Positions 5,996 to 7,939 of a DNA stretch of 7,939 bases are shown here, piece by piece; positions within the stretch are counted from its first letter, which is position 1; the number at the start of each line of letters is the position of its first letter. The DNA is from an uncultured Clostridia bacterium (GTDB lineage: Bacteria > Bacillota > Clostridia > HGM11514). Location: contig CABSMD010000117.1 in the NCBI GenBank assembly GCA_902478725.1, positions 1-7,939 of the forward strand, written 5' to 3'. A model generated the notes under the pieces. It was not told where the DNA came from and did not search any database. It saw only the letters and a program-made list of their open reading frames with translations. Both the position numbers and the translations under genes were made by a program.

Positions 5996-6979
5996 CTATT
6001 TATCATCAGAAAGATAACGAAGTCCTATCTGTTCCCTGACATGATCCATCAGCTCTGCCACCGAAAGCGAAAAAGAAAGCGGCATTCGTTCTTCTTCCGT
6101 TTTTCCCTCTGCTATACATTTGATTGCTGCTTCGATCTCCTCCTCAAATCCATTGCCGCGATAAGGGAAAGTATATGTTTTTTTGCCACTTCCGTTTTCC
6201 AGATAAAAATGGTTCGCTGTATAAAAATTCGGCAAAGTAATTTTTCCATCACTGCCGGTTATGACCGCGTCACATGGCTTTTTTTCTGCAATGGAGGCCG
6301 TCAGATCTGCTATGATTCCGTGCGGATAACGAAGCTGTACAGTGGTGGATGCATCCACTCCATTTTCGGTAAAGACCGCATTTGCCGCTATCTGCTCCGG
6401 CGACGCCCCTAACACAAAGCAGGCAAAGGATATGGCATAGACCCCGACATCCAGCAAAGCACCACCGCCCAACTCTGGATTATACAGACGGTGTACCGGA
6501 TTATAGACGGACGAAAAGCAAAAATCCGCCTTGATTCGTTCGATTTTACCGATTACGCCTTCTTTGACCAATGACAGGGCCTCGGTCACGGCCGGAAGGA
6601 ATCGAGTCCACATCGCCTCCATTAAAAAACAATCCTTTTCCTTTGCAACTTTGATCATACTACGAACCTCTTTTGCATTCATAGCCATCGGCTTTTCGCA
6701 AAGCACATGCTTGCCGGCATTTAAAAATAGCACTGTATTCTCACAATGGCTGGAATGTGGTGTGGCAATATACGCCGCGTCGATCTCCTGACATCCGGCC
6801 ATTTCTTCGTATGATGCAAACACACGTTTTGCGCCATGTTCAGCAGCAAACTGCGCCGCTCTTTCTGCGCTGCGCGAAGCAACGCCTGCCAAATCAGCTC
6901 CCTCCACCTGCCTGAGTGCGGCCGCAAAGCGTTTGGCAATCGCGCCTGTTCCGACGATTCCCCATTTAACGACTGGCAT
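5996..6979 (-). CDS. Gfo/Idh/MocA-family NAD(P)-dependent oxidoreductase, dihydrodiol-dehydrogenase-like
   Basis: Cytoplasmic dehydrogenase of unknown substrate, probably a sugar or related hydroxy compound. Seen: 327 residues. The N-terminal Rossmann fold begins KWGIVGTGAIAKRF (5-18) with the GxGxxA dinucleotide loop; IATPHSSH (71-78) and CEKPMAMN (94-101) follow, with the family lysine at Lys96. MEAMWTRFLP (120-129) and GGGALLDVGVYAI (171-183) mark the dihydrodiol dehydrogenase-like branch, where a tyrosine (here Tyr181) replaces the histidine of other members and Asp177 is kept. The length matches the mammalian dihydrodiol dehydrogenase. ATG follows AGGAGG by 7 nt, and that site lies inside the 3' codons of the upstream glycosyltransferase gene, which it overlaps by 14 nt. 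Last gene of its unit, ending at the shared terminator. The family is certain; the substrate is not. Confidence 0.92.
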   Translation of the reverse strand: MPVVKWGIVGTGAIAKRFAAALRQVEGADLAGVASRSAERAAQFAAEHGAKRVFASYEEMAGCQEIDAAYIATPHSSHCENTVLFLNAGKHVLCEKPMAMNAKEVRSMIKVAKEKDCFLMEAMWTRFLPAVTEALSLVKEGVIGKIERIKADFCFSSVYNPVHRLYNPELGGGALLDVGVYAISFACFVLGASPEQIAANAVFTENGVDASTTVQLRYPHGIIADLTASIAEKKPCDAVITGSDGKITLPNFYTANHFYLENGSGKKTYTFPYRGNGFEEEIEAAIKCIAEGKTEEERMPLSFSLSVAELMDHVREQIGLRYLSDDK

Positions 6980-7939
6980 GATCCTTCCTCCTTAACGTTT
7001 TTTTAGTCATTGCACATATTCCATAAACTGATAAAAGTGTAAGCGAGATCAACCCGGAGTAGTGATAGCGTAACGCCACCTCGGTAAACATATGGCCAAG
7101 CGTCAGACCAATAAAATAAAGGGCGGCAAAGGCCGTAGCAGACCTGCTTTTGCGAAACAAACCGAATACGGCGCCAAGCAACGCAAAAAAGAACAGGATG
7201 TAGTAGAAAACATTAGAGGCCATCGTCCAAAACATAGGGTTCGGTATCGCATCATACGCATAACCGACACAAGCAGAATCATCTCCCCAAAGCGCGTCAA
7301 ATTTATCGATAAACAGCTTTTTATAATCGATTCCTCCATTAATTACCCGTTCTTTGGCCAACTGGAACATCCTTTGCTGAACCTGCGGCGCGTCAAAACG
7401 GTCATCACCTGCATATTCAAAAAATGTATTGCTGTCTTCTTCATTCCAAGTACCCGCTGTCTCCTGATTGAATCCCACATATATATTGTAGCCAGGCAAA
7501 CTGGTAATCTCGGCTCCAATCCTTGCGGTTGTATATTGCTGTGAGAAAGAGAGCAGGACCAAATAAGCGGCCAGGACGGTTATGGAATAAACTGCTTTTT
7601 TTCTAAACATCTTCTTGTTATCTATCAAAAACAGCCAAATCAATAGGGCGGTCAACAGGATCGGGGCCAGCGGCCTCACCATATTTGTCAGTACCAGGAC
7701 AAGCGATAGAATGCCGCCATAGGCAGCCAGTCTGGCATATGACATCTCGTCCATACAGCCACGGGTATAAACCAACAGGGCAATTGCCAGAAGAATACCG
7801 GCCGTGTAAAGCGGCTCGGAAAGCACATACATGTTGTATATCGTTTGCGATGGCAAAAGAATCCAGATTACTCCCGCCAATATCCCACCACCGTGTGATA
7901 CTGTTTTTTTGCCGATATAATAGAGAAGTGCCGTCTGGA
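6966..7939 (-). CDS. Multi-pass membrane glycosyltransferase, GT-C/PMT-like, C-terminal part (runs off right edge)
   Basis: Probably moves a sugar from a lipid-phosphate carrier to an acceptor on the outer face of the membrane. Seen: 323 codons of C-terminal sequence; the reading frame is open to the window edge, so the true start lies outside, and the TTG at 7880 is an internal leucine. Counting from the edge, hydrophobic segments lie near 19-35, 42-58, 72-105 (probably two), 115-132, 239-261, 268-286 and 293-310. PSQTIYNMYVLSEPLY (29-44) resembles the conserved loop and helix of PMT_2/ArnT-like proteins. A hydrophilic stretch of about 100 residues (about 136-236, with GYNIYVGFNQETAGTW) is the likely external domain, and ALRYHY (288-293) recalls the RYH motif near the end of such enzymes. 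The N-terminal catalytic acidic residues are outside the window. Substrate is unknown, and assignment rests on topology and short motifs. Confidence 0.65.
   Translation of the reverse strand, partial: QTALLYYIGKKTVSHGGGILAGVIWILLPSQTIYNMYVLSEPLYTAGILLAIALLVYTRGCMDEMSYARLAAYGGILSLVLVLTNMVRPLAPILLTALLIWLFLIDNKKMFRKKAVYSITVLAAYLVLLSFSQQYTTARIGAEITSLPGYNIYVGFNQETAGTWNEEDSNTFFEYAGDDRFDAPQVQQRMFQLAKERVINGGIDYKKLFIDKFDALWGDDSACVGYAYDAIPNPMFWTMASNVFYYILFFFALLGAVFGLFRKSRSATAFAALYFIGLTLGHMFTEVALRYHYSGLISLTLLSVYGICAMTKKTLRRKDHASR

Noticed and set aside
7092..7544. 150-codon plus-strand frame opposite the glycosyltransferase
   Set aside because: A basic, low-quality translation antisense to a clear membrane protein frame that continues to the window edge.
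7880..7880. TTG at 7880 as the start of the glycosyltransferase
   Set aside because: The frame stays open for 19 more codons to the edge with related hydrophobic sequence, and there is no ribosome binding site before the TTG.

Overview
The window is a stretch of ordinary chromosome, most likely from a Clostridia-class Firmicute. The evidence is an intact RuvC resolvase (Bacilli normally use RecU instead), strong AGGAGG-type ribosome binding sites, two genes with TTG starts, an AT-rich sigma-A-type promoter, and a secreted amidase joining copper-amine-oxidase-N-like, AMIN and Amidase_3 domains, a layout common in Clostridia. Genus cannot be fixed from the sequence. Most of the window is core metabolism and DNA repair; I found no phage, insertion sequence, CRISPR array or defence island, no tRNA or rRNA, and no convincing candidate for an undescribed system.

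Layout. Positions 1-2027 hold the last two steps of arginine synthesis on the minus strand: argG, then argH, which runs off the left edge so only its N-terminal half is present. An 86-nt gap with a perfect 10-bp hairpin separates them. The 119-nt divergent region 2028-2146 carries a good argG promoter, a probable arginine-repressor box over its spacer and -35, and an overlapping extended -10 for the opposite strand. From 2147 to 4266 the plus strand carries ruvC-ruvA-ruvB with gaps of 1 and 10 nt, the complete Holliday-junction branch-migration and resolution machine. A 225-nt AT-rich gap follows, with a doubtful 40-codon ORF, a weak hairpin and a Spo0A-box-like word. Then comes a secreted N-acetylmuramoyl-L-alanine amidase (4492-5925).

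A long, nearly perfect hairpin at 5947-5994 ends both the amidase and the genes converging on it from the right. Those minus-strand genes are a Gfo/Idh/MocA-type oxidoreductase (5996-6979) and, overlapping its start by 14 nt, the C-terminal part of a multi-pass GT-C/PMT-like membrane glycosyltransferase that runs off the right edge. The overlap implies one transcript and perhaps coupled translation.

How the genes work together: ArgG makes argininosuccinate from citrulline and aspartate and ArgH splits it to arginine and fumarate, with arginine probably feeding back through ArgR. RuvA and RuvB migrate Holliday junctions and RuvC cuts them. The amidase acts outside the cell on peptidoglycan. 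The oxidoreductase and glycosyltransferase pair may act on a surface glycan or its precursor, but substrates cannot be read from sequence. The points most worth a second look are the overlapping argG/ruvC control region and the argG-argH hairpin.
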